Source: Ypsolopha sequella (Eukaryota; Arthropoda; Insecta; Lepidoptera; Ypsolophidae). From it: a stretch of 64,000 nucleotides of DNA. The notes beneath the pieces were generated by a model. That model saw nothing but the letters and a program-made list of their open reading frames with translations, made no database searches and was not told where the DNA came from. A program made the translations under genes and the position numbers. Positions 22,393 to 33,240 of the stretch are shown here, one piece after another (within the stretch, counting starts at the first letter, position 1; every line of letters starts with the position of its first letter). The stretch is taken from positions 18,364,898 to 18,428,897 of the forward strand of contig OW204009.1 of assembly GCA_934047225.1 (NCBI GenBank), in the 5' to 3' direction.

Positions 22393-22944
22393 ATGACGGC
22401 GCTGTCTAAACCTCTCGCAACCATGACAGAAGAAAAGAAATCCTACATGAAAAAACTCAAAAAGGGCATCCAGGCCCTGTTCAATAAAGAAGCGAAGAAA
22501 TCCACAGAAAATGAAGCACAAGTCGCACCCAAATTACAAGCGAAACCACCTGTAAAAGTTACACCAGTCGCAACACTGCTAGAAAATTTCGAGAAGCTAA
22601 AACTCGAAAATGAAAACAAAACGAAAGAAACGACCACTGACGACGAGCTAAAGAATTTCAACATCAAAACTGTCAAATATGACGCTGACAAAGACACTAA
22701 ATCTGTCAAAAATGACGTACGGAATGACTCCGTATCGTCAAATGACAGCGGATTCTCTGACAAAGATGACAGTGTTGCAGCTAAATCTGAAATTGACGAA
22801 GCCGGTGATTTAGTAGAATCCTTGAATGAGTTGAGAATTGATGACAAGAAGAAAGCTAAAAAGTCGCAGACTGTCTACATATCGAGGGCTCCAATTAGGA
22901 ATAAGTTTGACCACAATGCTGTCAGCCATCCTTATAATCATCAA
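22393..22944 (+). CDS. Host gene exon 1: lysine-rich N-terminus with DSGFS motif
   Basis: First coding exon of the only host gene seen; it encodes residues 1-184. ATG at 22393 is the first start after an in-frame stop; a second ATG follows ten codons later. The donor is CAA|GTAAGT at 22945, phase 0. Residues 13-37 are strongly basic (EEKKSYMKKLKKGIQALF), predicted helical and amphipathic. Residues 62-110 are Lys/Glu-rich and low complexity. Residues 111-127 read NDSVSSNDSGFSDKDDS; DSGFS resembles the phosphodegron by which beta-TrCP recognises IkB/Cactus-type proteins, but the spacing of the second serine differs from DSGxxS. Residues 136-150 (EAGDLVESLNELRID) are an acidic amphipathic stretch. 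No enzymatic domain is visible. I do not recognise the protein; a disordered regulatory protein is the best description. The antisense Ser-rich open frame here is a codon-usage shadow. Confidence 0.8.
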
Positions 22945-22991
22945 GTAAGTAATTTATTTAAGTAGAAGTAGTTATTATATTACAGTGACAC

Positions 22992-23407
22992 TAGGGTTGC
23001 CAACTTTTTTTAGAAGTAATAACGTATCTGATTTCAGGGAAAGTAAATAAAAAGTATGGTCCTTTAAGTATCCTTTATTCAAGGGGGTTCAAAGATATTT
23101 TGAAAAATATATCAAGGCAGCGGACGTTAGGTAGGAACTAGGAAGGCCAGCCTCCATACTAACATCCCGAAATTTTTGTGAAACTGTATTTTTGTGCTCT
23201 TTGCACAAACACAACTTGTCATAATACATTTTCCCTCGGATTTCTTTACGGCTGTGTTTTCGCTGGCTGGTGTTGTCAGCTTACGTCTAATTTTACGTAA
23301 AGATTGAAATAAAGTATTTTCACGTACTTCATTGGTATTCAAAAGTAAAGCACAGAGACCCAAAATAACTTAAGATACTTTATTTTAAAGTACGGTTGGC
23401 AACCCAA
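22992..23407. mobile_element. MITE with GGGTTGCCAAC ends
   Basis: AGGGTTGCCAACTTTTTTTA at the left is mirrored by GTACGGTTGGCAACCC at the right; arms are short, about 25 bp. It lies 48 bp downstream of the host exon donor. No clear target duplication. Confidence 0.6.
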
Positions 23408-23530
23408 AGTTAGACCTTCAAATAGGGGTACAAAATGTTATTCATCATGACGTCTACAACTTAAAAAAAAATAACGGTGTTGCGGCAAAACAAATTTTTA
23501 TCCATTTAAAAGATGGAATAATGGAATAAG

Positions 23531-23660
23531 TGAAAGTGAAATTAATTTATTTGCCACAAAACATGTAAAAAAAAGAACAAACAAGAGAAGAAAAAAGAAG
23601 AAACAAGATTTTCAGTTTCAGTTGATTTTCAGTTTGCCCCATTTTAATACATATAAAACA
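23531..23660 (-). mobile_element. Retroelement 3' tail (family O)
   Basis: In minus sense it contains GGGGCAAACTGAAAATCAAC and TTTTGTGGCAAATAAATTAA, then TTTCACTTTCAC. This matches the tail at 60851-61010, which ends TGTGGCAAATAAATACTTTT plus a (CACTTT)n run. Confidence 0.55.
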
Positions 23661-23917
23661 AAATACAATGGCTGGTAGGGTTAAAAAAAAGAAGTTTTTC
23701 CTTTATTATAGTATTGACTAAATAGAATAATGGATTACTGAAACAATTAAGTGAAATAGAACAATAAATAATTAATTTAACATATAATAACCAATTGATT
23801 AAAATAATATGGCACACGAAAAATTATATTATTTTATTTTATTTTATTTGGGACTTCAACAGCGCATGCAGTTTTAATGATAATACAGAAAAAAAAGTAC
23901 AGTAAATATCGCCAGTG

Positions 23918-24228
23918 ACAGAAATCCATAGACAATACAGCGCAGAAAGACGTCTATTGTTCAAAATCTTGCGTACAAATAATTCTGTCAACAATCGAAA
24001 CGGGATACTACAATCCTATTGGCTCTTCTAATCTTACGTATAGCGTCACAAACTTATCTTTCCCGAAGACGAAGACTCTAACGTAATGAATATAGAAGCC
24101 ATTTTGATATGGCCTACCGAAACATATAATTTTGGAGTGGCGAATTGTATCTGCTGGTTCAGTCAGATGTGTTGACAGAAATCGGTCGCCTGTTATGAGG
24201 AGTCTGTAGGCTGTATTCGTCTACTTGG
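23918..24228 (-). repeat. Dispersed repeat, partner of 55190-55912
   Basis: About 300 bp, including ATAGACAATACAGCGCAGAA and GTATCTGCTGGTTCAGTCAG, recur in inverted orientation at 55190-55912. There they are interrupted by a 410-bp insertion. This copy keeps the uninterrupted sequence AACGTAATGAATATAGAAGC. Confidence 0.75.
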
Positions 24229-24470
24229 ATGACTTATTAAATTATAGAGAAGTAGGTTTCATGTAATTGAAATGAAAATAAAAATTTACACATATTTTAT
24301 TGGTCTTGTGAAATAAAATAACAACATGGAATAAAATAATTTAACATATTGAATAATGAAATATTGAATAACATTATAATGTTGCTATTTATTTAATTTT
24401 CTATTTAGTACCTTAGATATTTCATATCTGAAATCTCACTACCAGAATTCCACTGATTGGTAATTAGAGA

Positions 24471-25640
24471 TGGATGTGTAGCGTCACCGCACCGTGGCTA
24501 TTCAATATATTTATGGACAGTTGTTTAAATCATTTAAAAGCGCGTGAATGTGGACTGAAGTTAGGCGAGTTACTTATCAAATGCCTCTTGTACGCCGATG
24601 ATCAAGTTCTCCTTGCTTCATCGGCGGATAAGCTGCAAGAGATGGTAACCATTACGGATGATGCCTTTAAAAAGAAATGAATGAACATTTATTTAGGAAA
24701 AACAAATGTAATGGTGCTAGAGAGGGATGAGGCGGTGACTGAATATAAGGTTAAGATTGGAGACGAGGAAGTAGAACAGGTATTAAAAGTTTGTCTATCT
24801 GGGTTTTCTATTTACGCGCGATGGAAAGTGTGACGGTGACATTGAAAGAAGAGTGAATGCGGGAAATAAAGTGAACAGAGCCTTACACTCCTTTATGAGC
24901 AGCCAAAATGTGACAGCAAATGAAGTGTTGGCTCCTACACTTATGTATGGTAGTGAATGTTGGGTATGGCAAAATAAACATCAAAGCAGAGTGAATGGGT
25001 ATGTGGTTTAACATTGAATAATGGACTGAAAAATATCGACATACGGAATCGTTTCGGTTGAAAAAAGATGTAGTGACTAGAATAGAAAAAGGAAAGCTTC
25101 GGTGATTTGGACATGTAGAGAGGATGAATGAAAATAGAGTGACGAAAGAAAGTTATGGTGCGCAAGTGGAAGGGTACAGCTCGACCAGGCTGCCCTAGTA
25201 CCCTAAAAGGATTGGTGACATACTGCAGAAGGGCAATATCAAAAGTGGGTACTTTTGGGTGGAATAGAACAGCTTGTGTATCACTAAATTGATGGATGTG
25301 GATGTTATGGTGCGCAAGCAAGTGGAAGGTACAGCTTCACCAGGATCCCCTAGAAGGATTGGTGACATACTGTAGAAGGGCAATATTAAAAGTGGGTACT
25401 TTTGGGTGGAATAGAAGAGCTTGTGTATCACTAAATTGATGGATGTGGATGTTATGGTGCGCAAGCAAGTAGAAGGTACAGTTTCACCAGGATGCCCTAG
25501 AAGGATTGGTGACATACTGTAGAAGGGCAATATCAAAAGTGGGTACTTTTGGGTGGAATAGAAGAGCTTGTGTATCACTAGATTGATAGATGTAGAAGAG
25601 GCGAAAGAGGTGTGTCATAGCAGATGGAACTCTATAAGGT
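24471..25640 (+). pseudogene. Non-LTR reverse transcriptase remnant
   Basis: The + strand encodes APWLFNIFMDSCLN and then CLLYADDQVLLASSADKLQ; YADD is the catalytic aspartate motif of reverse transcriptases. Downstream, in shifting frames, come VMVLERDEAVTE, RVNAGNKVNRALHSFMSSQ, APTLMYGSECWVWQNK and WASGRVQ-like pieces. These are the usual C-terminal parts of a LINE polymerase of a type common in arthropods. Several stops and frameshifts make it a pseudogene. The region coding for the part after the thumb has been amplified in tandem (25153-25600). The end, CCCTCTGGGGGACAGGCGTG, is followed by an (ATGT)n tail at about 25680. Confidence 0.7.
25153..25600. repeat. ~150-bp tandem triplication inside the LINE remnant
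   Basis: TTATGGTGCGCAAG recurs at 25153, 25304 and 25451, and each is followed by AGGATTGGTGACATACTG and GTGGGTACTTTTGGGTGGAA. The units are 147-151 bp and very similar. Confidence 0.85.
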
Positions 25641-25888
25641 CACTGCCTACCCCTCTGGGGGACAGGCGTGAGTAATACATATGTATGTATGTATTATTAG
25701 AATAGGTATAGAATTTTTGTTGTTTTTTTTTGACCCGGCAGGATTATGTATGGCAGACGTGATTTTTTTACGTAACTAAGTGGTAGTTAACGACCTGTAA
25801 GCGCAACGAGGTACATTATGAGATAGCTCATTAAGCCAAGAAAAGGGTAAATGGTATGCCGAAATACAGAAAAGCCCGCCTGGTATCC

Positions 25889-26213
25889 ATCCATCCATCA
25901 GCCTAGTTCGTCCACTGCTGGACATAAGCCTTTCCAGGACTTTGCCACTCCCGTTGGTCGCTGCACACGCTGGGCAGGCGGGTTGGTGAGCGCGGTGCCG
26001 GAACCCTCGCACCAGTGACGCCGCTGCCCGTCACCAGTCTGTTCCATATAAGGCCCGGCTATTAGGGATGGATATACCGCAATCCATCGGTCCCAGGCAT
26101 GGTGGACCTCCTGGTTTTATGCCTGTGAGCTGTCCTCTTACTCTCCCCCGAATTACGTCCAGGGGGTCTCCAAGTAAGATGGTGGTACCTCCACAGTCGA
26201 GCCCGTCTGGCAT
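25889..26213 (-). mobile_element. SINE-like family H, copy 2
   Basis: The same order of blocks as 17489-17842: ATCCATCCATCAGCCTAGTT, CGGGTTGGTGAGCGCGGTGC, CCGTCACCAGTCTGTTCCAT, AGATGGTGGTACCTCCACAG. Its 5' start (minus strand) differs slightly. Confidence 0.7.
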
Positions 26214-26699
26214 ACCATGGTACAATACAAATAAACAGACAGATAACATAAATGTTCTTACCATAATAAACCATAATAAACAGAACTCCCTCACATTTAA
26301 AAAGACTGAACATAATGCAAGATTCTTCCTGTACTTACTATGGCTGTGCAAATGTTTTTTTTTCTTTCTTGTCTATGGCTTCTGATATGATAATTTGTGT
26401 GACTAACACATTTAATCCCGCCAATGTCACGTTATAAACCAAAGCACTGTATTATTGAAAAGTATTGTGCAAATGTTGATTTGAATCACGTTATTTTTAA
26501 CTGTCCAAATTTTGGAAATCACAAAGTGTCAGAACTAGAAAAAAATCGGTCGTAGTAGTGATGTACCCACGCGACTTATTAATTGAATCAAAATTCTTTA
26601 TGCCTCTCTTTAAATATATTAAAAACACAGTGGATAAACTGTAAATTGAATGAAAATATTATTGTATATAAAACGATGTGTATATAAAGTGCTCACAAA
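26214..26699. other. No gene seen
   Basis: AT-rich intronic sequence without supported features. Confidence 0.4.
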
Positions 26700-26709
26700 G
26701 TGAAAATAA

Positions 26710-26960
26710 TAATACCGATTGGCTCAAAAGGACTTGCATCCAGTGCCGTAAAACCATTAAAAAAAAGTGGTACCCTATGTACCGAGTAACAAGATGTGAC
26801 CAATGCGGAGATGTGTAGAAAAAAAAACTACATTAAAATAAACAGCGTTGGCTGCGCGCAACCTGGAGCACTTTGTACAGCCAGTAGAAAAAAAAACTGA
26901 TAAAAAATCATGTCGATAAGAAACAAGTGACGCCTTACTATGTTCAATAGAGCGTAACAA
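26710..26960. repeat. Diverged family F-related repeat
   Basis: ATTGGCTCAAAAGGACTTGC and AGTGCCGTAAAACC resemble the inverted F copy at about 38758. A piece with ACTACATTAAAATAAACAGC and GCGCAACCTGGAGCA recurs directly at 27369-27465. Confidence 0.5.
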
Positions 26961-26989
26961 AGGTGCCTAAAAAACCAAGATTTGCGCGT

Positions 26990-27325
26990 CCTATGTTGGT
27001 ACTAACGAGAGTTGTTATGGATTCGTGCTGGGGGCTCGGTTGGTGATCGTTGAACCTTGTTCCTGGTCCCTGGCCGGGTCTCCGGTATGGGTTCGGGCGG
27101 CTGATTGGATTTTACCTTGTATAATATATATTTTACTTATCATTTTAATCGTAAATATATTGCTACATAAATTGAATAAACCTTTAATTTAGTTCATGTA
27201 CATTTATTATTTTATTACATATATTTTCTTTATTAGATTAAATTTGACGTGTAAAAAGTGTATATATCTATACCTGCTTTGCAAAATAAACTATTTGAGT
27301 TTTGAATTTTGAATTTGTTCAAAAA
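26990..27325 (+). mobile_element. LINE 3' region with motif C (family K)
   Basis: Contains GGTTGGTGATCGTTGAACCT, GGCCGGGTCTCCGGTATGGG and, further on, ATTAAATTTGACGTGTAAAA. It ends GCAAAATAAACTATTTGAG and TTTTGAATTTTGAATTT. The same order is seen inverted at 55329-55738, so this is the 3' part of one LINE family. Confidence 0.6.
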
Positions 27326-27368
27326 TCGATTTATTTGAAAAAAAAACGATTCAGCATCGTTTTCAGCA

Positions 27369-27465
27369 AGATGTGACTAATTCTTAGTTGTGTAGAAACA
27401 AAAACTACATCAAAATAAACAGGGTTGGCTGAGCGCAACCCGGAGCATTTTGTACAGTCAGCAAC
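27369..27465. repeat. Direct repeat of 26788-26885
   Basis: ACTACATCAAAATAAACAGG and GAGCGCAACCCGGAGCA match the upstream copy. Confidence 0.6.
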
Positions 27466-27575
27466 AACAAAATGTAAATTGGTGCCATTTTGTTACTCGA
27501 TACACACGGTTAGCGAATGTACGCTCCTTGTCTATGGGCTTCTGGACCATCACCTTTGAAACTTTTTTGTGTTAC

Positions 27576-28227
27576 CAGTGGCGTATTTTAAGATTTCGCG
27601 CCCAGGGCCTGTAAGGTTTGCGGCCCCATAAATGAACGAGAAAAAAGGAAAAATATTTAAATTATAAAATAAAATCAAATTCAGCAGTGCGTTGATTTGG
27701 GCTAAAAATGATGATAATGAATGAAAAAAATCAAAAGGCCTTGCAAAGATATAAACAGCATTTATTCAATATCAATGTGTAACAGAAAGGTGTAACCATA
27801 TTTGAAGAGCTTATTCAGTCAATGGTATAGAGAACAACTTTTACTATGTAGCCAAATTCGTAATCTCAAAAAAAAATCTGCCCTTCCATACATTTCAGCG
27901 GCATTGCATTTTTCTATGAAACAGTTGAATTTTTTTTTTTTCAATTACAGGGTTTGTTCCATAATAAAAGTTGTTCTATACCATTGACTGAATTAGCTTT
28001 TCAAATATGGTTATACCTTTCTGTTACACGTTGTATATATTTTTTTTGAGATGGGCAATTTTTTTTTAAATAAAATTAAATTTCAAAGAGCAATATAAAT
28101 TAAAAGATAGTTAACGATTGGTTATGAAAGGCGCGCAAAGCTGAGCGCGAGGTGCAGCTTGCGCCGCCCCTCGCTGCTTGCCGCCCCGGGCCATGGCCCT
28201 TTTAGCCCTAGGGTAAATACGCCACTG
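27576..28227. mobile_element. hAT non-autonomous element with 8-bp target duplication
   Basis: Ends are CAGTGGCGTATTTTA and TAAATACGCCACTG. Exact flanking copies of TGTGTTAC lie at 27568-27575 and 28228-28235. The element is 652 bp and includes a nested foldback MITE (27774-28037). The right part is GC-rich (CGCCCCTCGCTGCTTGCCGC). No transposase. Confidence 0.9.
27774..28037. mobile_element. Foldback MITE family I, copy 1, nested
   Basis: GTGTAACAGAAAGGTGTAAC is mirrored by ATACCTTTCTGTTACACG; arms run through TTCAGTCAATGGTATAG. It lies inside the hAT element. A second copy lies at 34727-34996. Confidence 0.8.
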
Positions 28228-28424
28228 TGTGTTACAGTTTTCAAGATAGAGCTGAAACAAGTAACATCGACACAATGTAAGGACTCATCGACCGCATTGT
28301 CGCATACTGCGGTTTGTTTGGTCATGCATAACGTTATGATTAACAGGTTACAAGTCAAAAATTCCCAAGGCGTTCTTAATTTCAAAAAGTTCTTTTTTTT
28401 TCCATAGATAATAAGCCATTTTAG

Positions 28425-28857
28425 GGCATAGTTTTCATTATTTTAGTATATAAATTAACGATTATTATTTTTATGATTTTTTAAAGAATTGTCGGTTATG
28501 ACGTCACTTGAGAATTTTAGACATTACACTGATTATGATGTGTGATTGCTTATAAAAAAAAAGTGGTTTGCCTCTGTTTGTCTACATGAGTAGACAATCC
28601 TGTCATCCATTTGTCAAATCAGTCGCAGATTTTTTTAATAAATTTATCTTAATAGCACACCATCTTAATCTTAATACACTATCTTAATAGGACACATTTA
28701 CACATCCATTTCTCAAGTGACGTCACACGAAGGTAAATGGCAGTTGCAGCTTTTTCAAAAAAATATTCATCATCACGAGGTTTTTTAGACTACAAGTTTG
28801 AAAATACGGCTTTTTAAACCTAATATTGAAATGGTTTTCAAATTAACACACCATAAC
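28425..28857. repeat. Repeat family A, interrupted copy
   Basis: Carries ATGACGTCACTTGAGAATTT and TCTCAAGTGACGTCACACG, so both CRE-type sites are intact. It runs to TTAACACACCATAAC, where a P-like element is inserted, and resumes at 29564 with ATAATTTAATCTAAGCG. Confidence 0.85.
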
Positions 28858-29556
28858 CACAGTATAAGCAAAGACAGTAGGGAAATTACCTGGAAGCGCT
28901 CCGATTCGAGCCTCACACACAGAGACGCGTGCTCTACACGCCGTCTAAGCAGAAATGAAGCGTCAATCGCTGGGGTCGCGGCGCCGCGCCGCGCTTGCCT
29001 TGCCAGTACGCGCAGACGTGAGCAGGCGATAGGACGCGACCGTTTGTAAACTCTGTGCCGACCTGATCACGATGTCGCAAAGATATTGTTGCGCATTTGG
29101 ACGTCTAAATTCATCACGAAAAAAAGAAATCGCCAATTTTAGACTTCCGGCTGATGTCCAAAGGTAAGACTAAAAAATATCACTCAAGAGTAGTACCTAC
29201 TTACATTATTAATTAATTATTTGAAATTGTCGCGTTCTTTTTATGTATGATACCAGGGCAAAATAAAGAGTTAATAGATTTAAGTACGCTTGCCAGAACA
29301 AAAAGCAGGTTTTTTTGAATTTGACTTTTTTGTCGGTTGTCGCCGCTGTCGCCGCCGCCGCGCCGCCGCAAGCAAGTCTAGCCAACCAATCGGTGGAGCG
29401 GCGCGCGGTACTTTCAATCAAACGGCAGAGTCTTATCGTATCTCGAAAAACCCAAGTTATGATATGAGTGAGCGACAGCCCTAACACTTCGGTGGCGCGT
29501 AGGTATTTAACTCGGGAATTCGGTTCAAATTCCCTACTGTCTTTGCTTATACTGTG
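28858..29556 (+). mobile_element. P-like THAP element, internally deleted
   Basis: The terminal inverted repeat CACAGTATAAGCAAAGACAG continues as TAGGGA on both sides (about 27 bp, nearly perfect). Flanking CCATAAC at 28851-28857 and 29557-29563 is a 7-bp target duplication. The host repeat family A elsewhere shows the unoccupied site CACACCTTAACATAATTTAA. Inside are GC-rich blocks and a THAP-like first exon at 29072. P-type elements make 7-8 bp duplications; the superfamily call is an inference. Confidence 0.75.
29072..29163 (+). pseudogene. THAP-like first exon of the transposon
   Basis: ATG at 29072 starts MSQRYCCAFGRLNSSRKKEI, then ANFRLPADVQR, and a GTAAGA donor follows at 29164 (phase 2). 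The spacing of Cys, Asn and the F-R-L-P block resembles the first third of a THAP zinc finger. The second zinc ligand appears replaced by Arg in GRLN, so a working finger is unlikely. The rest of the transposase is missing. Compare the better-preserved start at 2773. Confidence 0.45.
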
Positions 29557-29614
29557 CCATAACATAATTTAATCTAAGCGAATACCTGAAATATATACAT
29601 TTTTTGTTTCATAG

Positions 29615-30060
29615 AATACGCTATTTTAGATCAGAGTTTTCATTATTATGGTATATAATTTGATAATTGTTCTTTTATGATTTTTTAAAGAATTTTTAGA
29701 TTATATCATATTATTTTTTTTATTTTTATTTATTTATTTATTTACAATCCCCTATCATCTATCTTTACAGGATGCATCCTAATGCGATAGAGAAGGTAAC
29801 ATTAATAACAACATTATACAAAAATATGAGATACAAATACCTACACAATTTTTAAACTTATAACAAATGGAAGTTGTAGGTTTTTCGTAAAAATATACAT
29901 CATCATGAGGTTTTTTAGACCACAAGTTCTCAAATACGGCTTATTAATACCTCAATCTCGAAATGGTTTTCAAATAAACGCAACTTAACATAATTTCGTC
30001 TAAACCCAAGATAATATAACATAATTTTATTATTTAACATAATTAAGTCTAAGCGAATTC
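29615..30060. repeat. Repeat family A, second copy, interrupted by a LINE tail
   Basis: TTTTCATTATTATGGTATAT to TTTTAAAGAATTTTTAGAT forms the left part. After an insert, CAAATGGAAGTTGTAGG to AACTTAACATAATTTCGTCT forms the right part. The insert (about 29712-29865) begins with a (TTTA)n run and looks like an inverted LINE 3' end, so the CRE-type sites are lost here. Confidence 0.65.
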
Positions 30061-30149
30061 TGTTGAACACGCTGTTAATTTGGTATTCCCATTTATTTAG
30101 ATCGTAATGCATAAAATAACAAACATTTCCAAAATTTTGGAAAATTTCC

Positions 30150-30437
30150 AAAATCAAAAATATAGATATTGTTGAAACCCGTTTAATAAAATATGTTTGA
30201 GTTCTGTACATGGCTGCTACTCGTTAAACGAGGAGAAAAAGTGTGTTATAGAAGACCTCATTTCAACAATTATTTCTATCGAGGAAAGTTTATCCAAACA
30301 TGTTTTCCAAAATCAAAACCCTAGATTATATAGTCAAAATGCATATACCAGAAACTGATTATAATTTTCCGTGTGTTTCATGAAATACACAGAAAAGAAA
30401 CACCCATATTTTTTTCACATATTATCGCCTTAAGTCG
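30150..30437. repeat. Repeat family E, copy 1
   Basis: ATATTGTTGAAACCCGTTTA through GTCAAAATGCATATACCAGA to ATCGCCTTAAG recurs at 32250-32547 with few differences. The ATCGCCTTAA end resembles TTAA element D. Confidence 0.75.
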
Positions 30438-30487
30438 TGCATTTTGCACCGGAGTCGATTCGGTCCCCTTTAATGTACGTAGACCAG

Positions 30488-30650
30488 TGGGTCTACCGCG
30501 TAATTCTGATTTTCATCAACATCAACTTGAGATTGAAATTTGACGTGCGTGCGACGACGCCCGCCTAACATGCCATCTCTTTTGCACGCGTTGAATTTCG
30601 CATGCATTTGCTTGAAGTTGATACACATGAGAATTACGCGGTAGAGCCCC
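30488..30650. mobile_element. Foldback MITE family N, copy 2
   Basis: Nearly identical to 21335-21497: GGGTCTACCGCGTAATTCTG is mirrored by GAGAATTACGCGGTAGAGCC. Confidence 0.85.
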
Positions 30651-30793
30651 AGACTTTCTTACTTTATTAATAGATTTGGAATTTAAACTTTGATGATAGC
30701 ATTATCTGCTGGATTGTTTGTCGACGCAGGCGCCGAATTATACGAGAGAACCACAGATATAGATCTAAATAGACGACGCTGTACATCGCGTGC

Positions 30794-31338
30794 CAAAACT
30801 GCTCGCCAATAGGGCATAGCTCTTCCTTCACAGGTATTGAAACAAAACTGCTCGCCAATAGGGCATAGCTCTTCCTTCACAGGTATTGAAACAAAACTGC
30901 TCGCCAATAGGGCATAGCTCTTCCTTCACAGGTATTGAAACAAAACTGCTCGCCAATAGGGCATAGCTCTTCCTTCACAGGTATTGAAACAAAACTGCTC
31001 GCCAATAGGGCATAGCTCTTCCTTCACAGGTATTGAAACAAAACTGCTCGCCAATAGGGCATAGCTCTTCCTTCACAGGTATTGAAACAAAACTGCTCGC
31101 CAATAGGGCATAGCTCTTCCTTCACAGGTATTGAAACAAAACTGCTCGCCAATAGGGCATAGCTCTTCCTTCACAGGTATTGAAACAAAACTGCTCGCCA
31201 ATAGGGCATAGCTCTTCCTTCACAGGTATTGAAACAAAACTGCTCGCCAATAGGGCATAGCTCTTCCTTCACAGGTATTGAAACAAAACTGCTCGCCAAT
31301 AGGGCATAGCTCTTCCTTCACAGGTATTGAAACAAAAC
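30794..31338. repeat. 49-bp minisatellite, 11 units
   Basis: Eleven head-to-tail copies of a 49-bp unit (CAAAACTGCTCGCCAATAGG... CAGGTATTGAAA), with no substitutions seen over most of the array, so amplification is recent. 49 is not a multiple of three, so coding through the array is excluded. There are no spacer-type unique sequences, so it is not a CRISPR array. Confidence 0.95.
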
Positions 31339-31544
31339 TAAGGAACTGGCTAGTCGAGAAGTCGTTCTACACATTTGACGAATTTTTTAATTATTAGCAT
31401 ACTGCAATATAATGACATCCTTAATATTATTTTCGATTGAATTTTTTTGCAACGTTATTTAATTATTTTAATTTAATTATCTTGATTGAATTGTTTTTTT
31501 ATGAAAAATTGACAAATTATGATATTACTATTGTTAATTGTACC

Positions 31545-31908
31545 TTATCTTGTATGGGATGCGACGTGCGTGGACACTCTCGCCCCGTCCCACCTACGAG
31601 CGACCTCAGCCAAGGCTGGCGCGGCTGCGGAGTCAGCTGAAAACCTGAAGCGGCGCAGATATGTGGCCCTCGGAGAGGGCTACATGTTTGCGCCGTTCGG
31701 TGTTGAAACCCTTGGACCATGGGGCCCGGCCGCACGGCAACTTTTTAAAGAATTGTCGGCACGCCTGGTCGACGCCTCTGGTGACCCAAGGGCCGGAGCT
31801 TACCTCGGTCAGAGGATCAGCTTAGCGATCCAACGAGGTAACGCTGCCAGCGTCTTGGGTACCCTCCCCAACGGCGACGATTTAAAAAACATTTTTTATT
31901 TAATATAG
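31545..31908 (+). pseudogene. Retroelement C-terminal domain fragment, copy 1
   Basis: The + strand encodes WDATCVDTLAPSHL, then AGAAAESAENLKRRRY, FAPFGVETLGPWGPAARQLF, ARLVDASGDPRAGAYLGQRI, SLAIQRGNAASVLGTLPN and a stop at 31906-31908. The same domain, longer at its N-terminus, lies at 58637-59212. It is often found as the C-terminal extension of animal retrotransposon polymerases. This copy is 5'-truncated inside the domain. Confidence 0.6.
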
Positions 31909-32122
31909 GCATTATATTTGTTAATAATTTTAATTTAGATTAAGTTTAGTTTTTAATTTAATTTATTGTAAATACAATTATAATATAACATTTAGTACGT
32001 CTACACAATATACTGTAGCTTCCTACTTTTATGAAATGAGAATGACCTGTAATGAATATTATTAATAAATATATATCTATGTCTATGTCTATTGACTCCT
32101 ACAACTTTGACTCTTATGTCTT

Positions 32123-32245
32123 AAGAGGCTATGCGAATTTTATTTTTGTCACTGTCACTCCAAGCGAAAAATCGCGTAGTGCGAGAAGGGCGGATTCGGG
32201 GCAAAAGGGAAAAAAGTTGGTTTTATATTTTTATGAAAAAAAACT
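32123..32245. repeat. Dispersed repeat shared with 54252-54365
   Basis: AAGAGGCTATGCGAATTTTA and TGTCACTGTCACTCCAAGCG occur at both places, followed by a related CAGTGCGAGA-type block. Related to the element D end. Confidence 0.7.
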
Positions 32246-32249
32246 AAAA

Positions 32250-32547
32250 TAGCTAGCAAAATTTCAAATATCAAATCTCTAGATATTGTTGAAACACACC
32301 TAATAAAATATGTTTGAGTTCTGTATATGGTTCCTATCCGTCAAACGAGGAGAAAAAGTGTGTTTGAAGACCTCATTTCAACAACTATTTCTATCGAGGA
32401 AAATTTATCCAAACATGTTTTCCAATTTCAAATCCCTAGATTATATAGTCAAAATGCATATACCAGAAACTGATTATAATTTTCTGTGTATTTCATGAAA
32501 TACACAGAAAAGAAACACCCGTATTTTTTTCGCATATCGCCTTAAGT
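32250..32547. repeat. Repeat family E, copy 2
   Basis: Close copy of 30150-30437, ending CGCATATCGCCTTAAG. Confidence 0.75.
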
Positions 32548-32659
32548 CTTACAATTCCTTCTAAAATTCAAACCGTTGTCAACCGTTTTTTATTGTAAAA
32601 TGTGACACGCTTGGTTTTCATAGAGTTTGATGCACTTGCGTCGTCGTCTGATCAATGTC

Positions 32660-32915
32660 TGTGGAGGGAACCAAGGTCATAGGAATCAGTTGTTCGGTAC
32701 AAAGTGCACAACTTAACTTTGTTTGTCTTGTTAAGAAGTTAAAAGTGAAAAATATATTGGTCTGTGACAATTCACGCCAATAACCAAGGTCATAGCATAG
32801 CCAGGAATCAGTTGTTCGGTACAAAGTGCACCACTTAACTTTGTTTGTCTTGTTAAGAAGTTAAAAGTGAAAAAGATATTGGTATGTGGCAATTCACGCC
32901 AATAGTTCAGTATGA
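32660..32915. repeat. ~120-bp direct duplication
   Basis: AATCAGTTGTTCGGTACAAA through AATTCACGCCAATA occurs twice in tandem, with one short insertion (CATAGCATAGCC). The inner CACAACTTAACTTTGTTTGT is related to the foldback at 33908-34228. Confidence 0.8.
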
Positions 32916-33074
32916 GTTAGGTTAGCGAATCAACAGTTTGAAATAAAATGCATTTTAAATGCAAATGCAAATTATTACTCATGATTTTGTCCAAACAAGC
33001 TTAAAATGCTTTTTTAAATGTGTAACATCTACCGACGAAATAAATTAAACTAAAATTTCTCACGACTACATGTA

Positions 33075-33240
33075 GCCTAAGCATGAAAACGTCTCCGTAT
33101 CGTTACGTTTGAAACTAAGCTTAGAATGCCATACGTAGCTGTTAGTTCCGCTACTGTCCGCTTGGAGCGGTTTCCCAGATTCCATACGATTTTGATGTAG
33201 TTTGAAACGCAACTATACGGAGATGCTTTCATGCTTAGGC
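33075..33240. mobile_element. Foldback MITE with TA target
   Basis: GCCTAAGCATGAAAACGTCT is mirrored by GAGATGCTTTCATGCTTAGG; TA flanks both ends. 166 bp, non-coding. Confidence 0.8.

Noticed and set aside
22443..22847. 134-residue Ser-rich antisense frame
   Set aside because: It is the complement of the Lys/Glu-rich host exon; the sense frame has splice signals and joins to the next exon.
30794..31338. CRISPR-like array
   Set aside because: The 49-bp units are contiguous and identical without unique spacers, and the genome is eukaryotic; it is a minisatellite.
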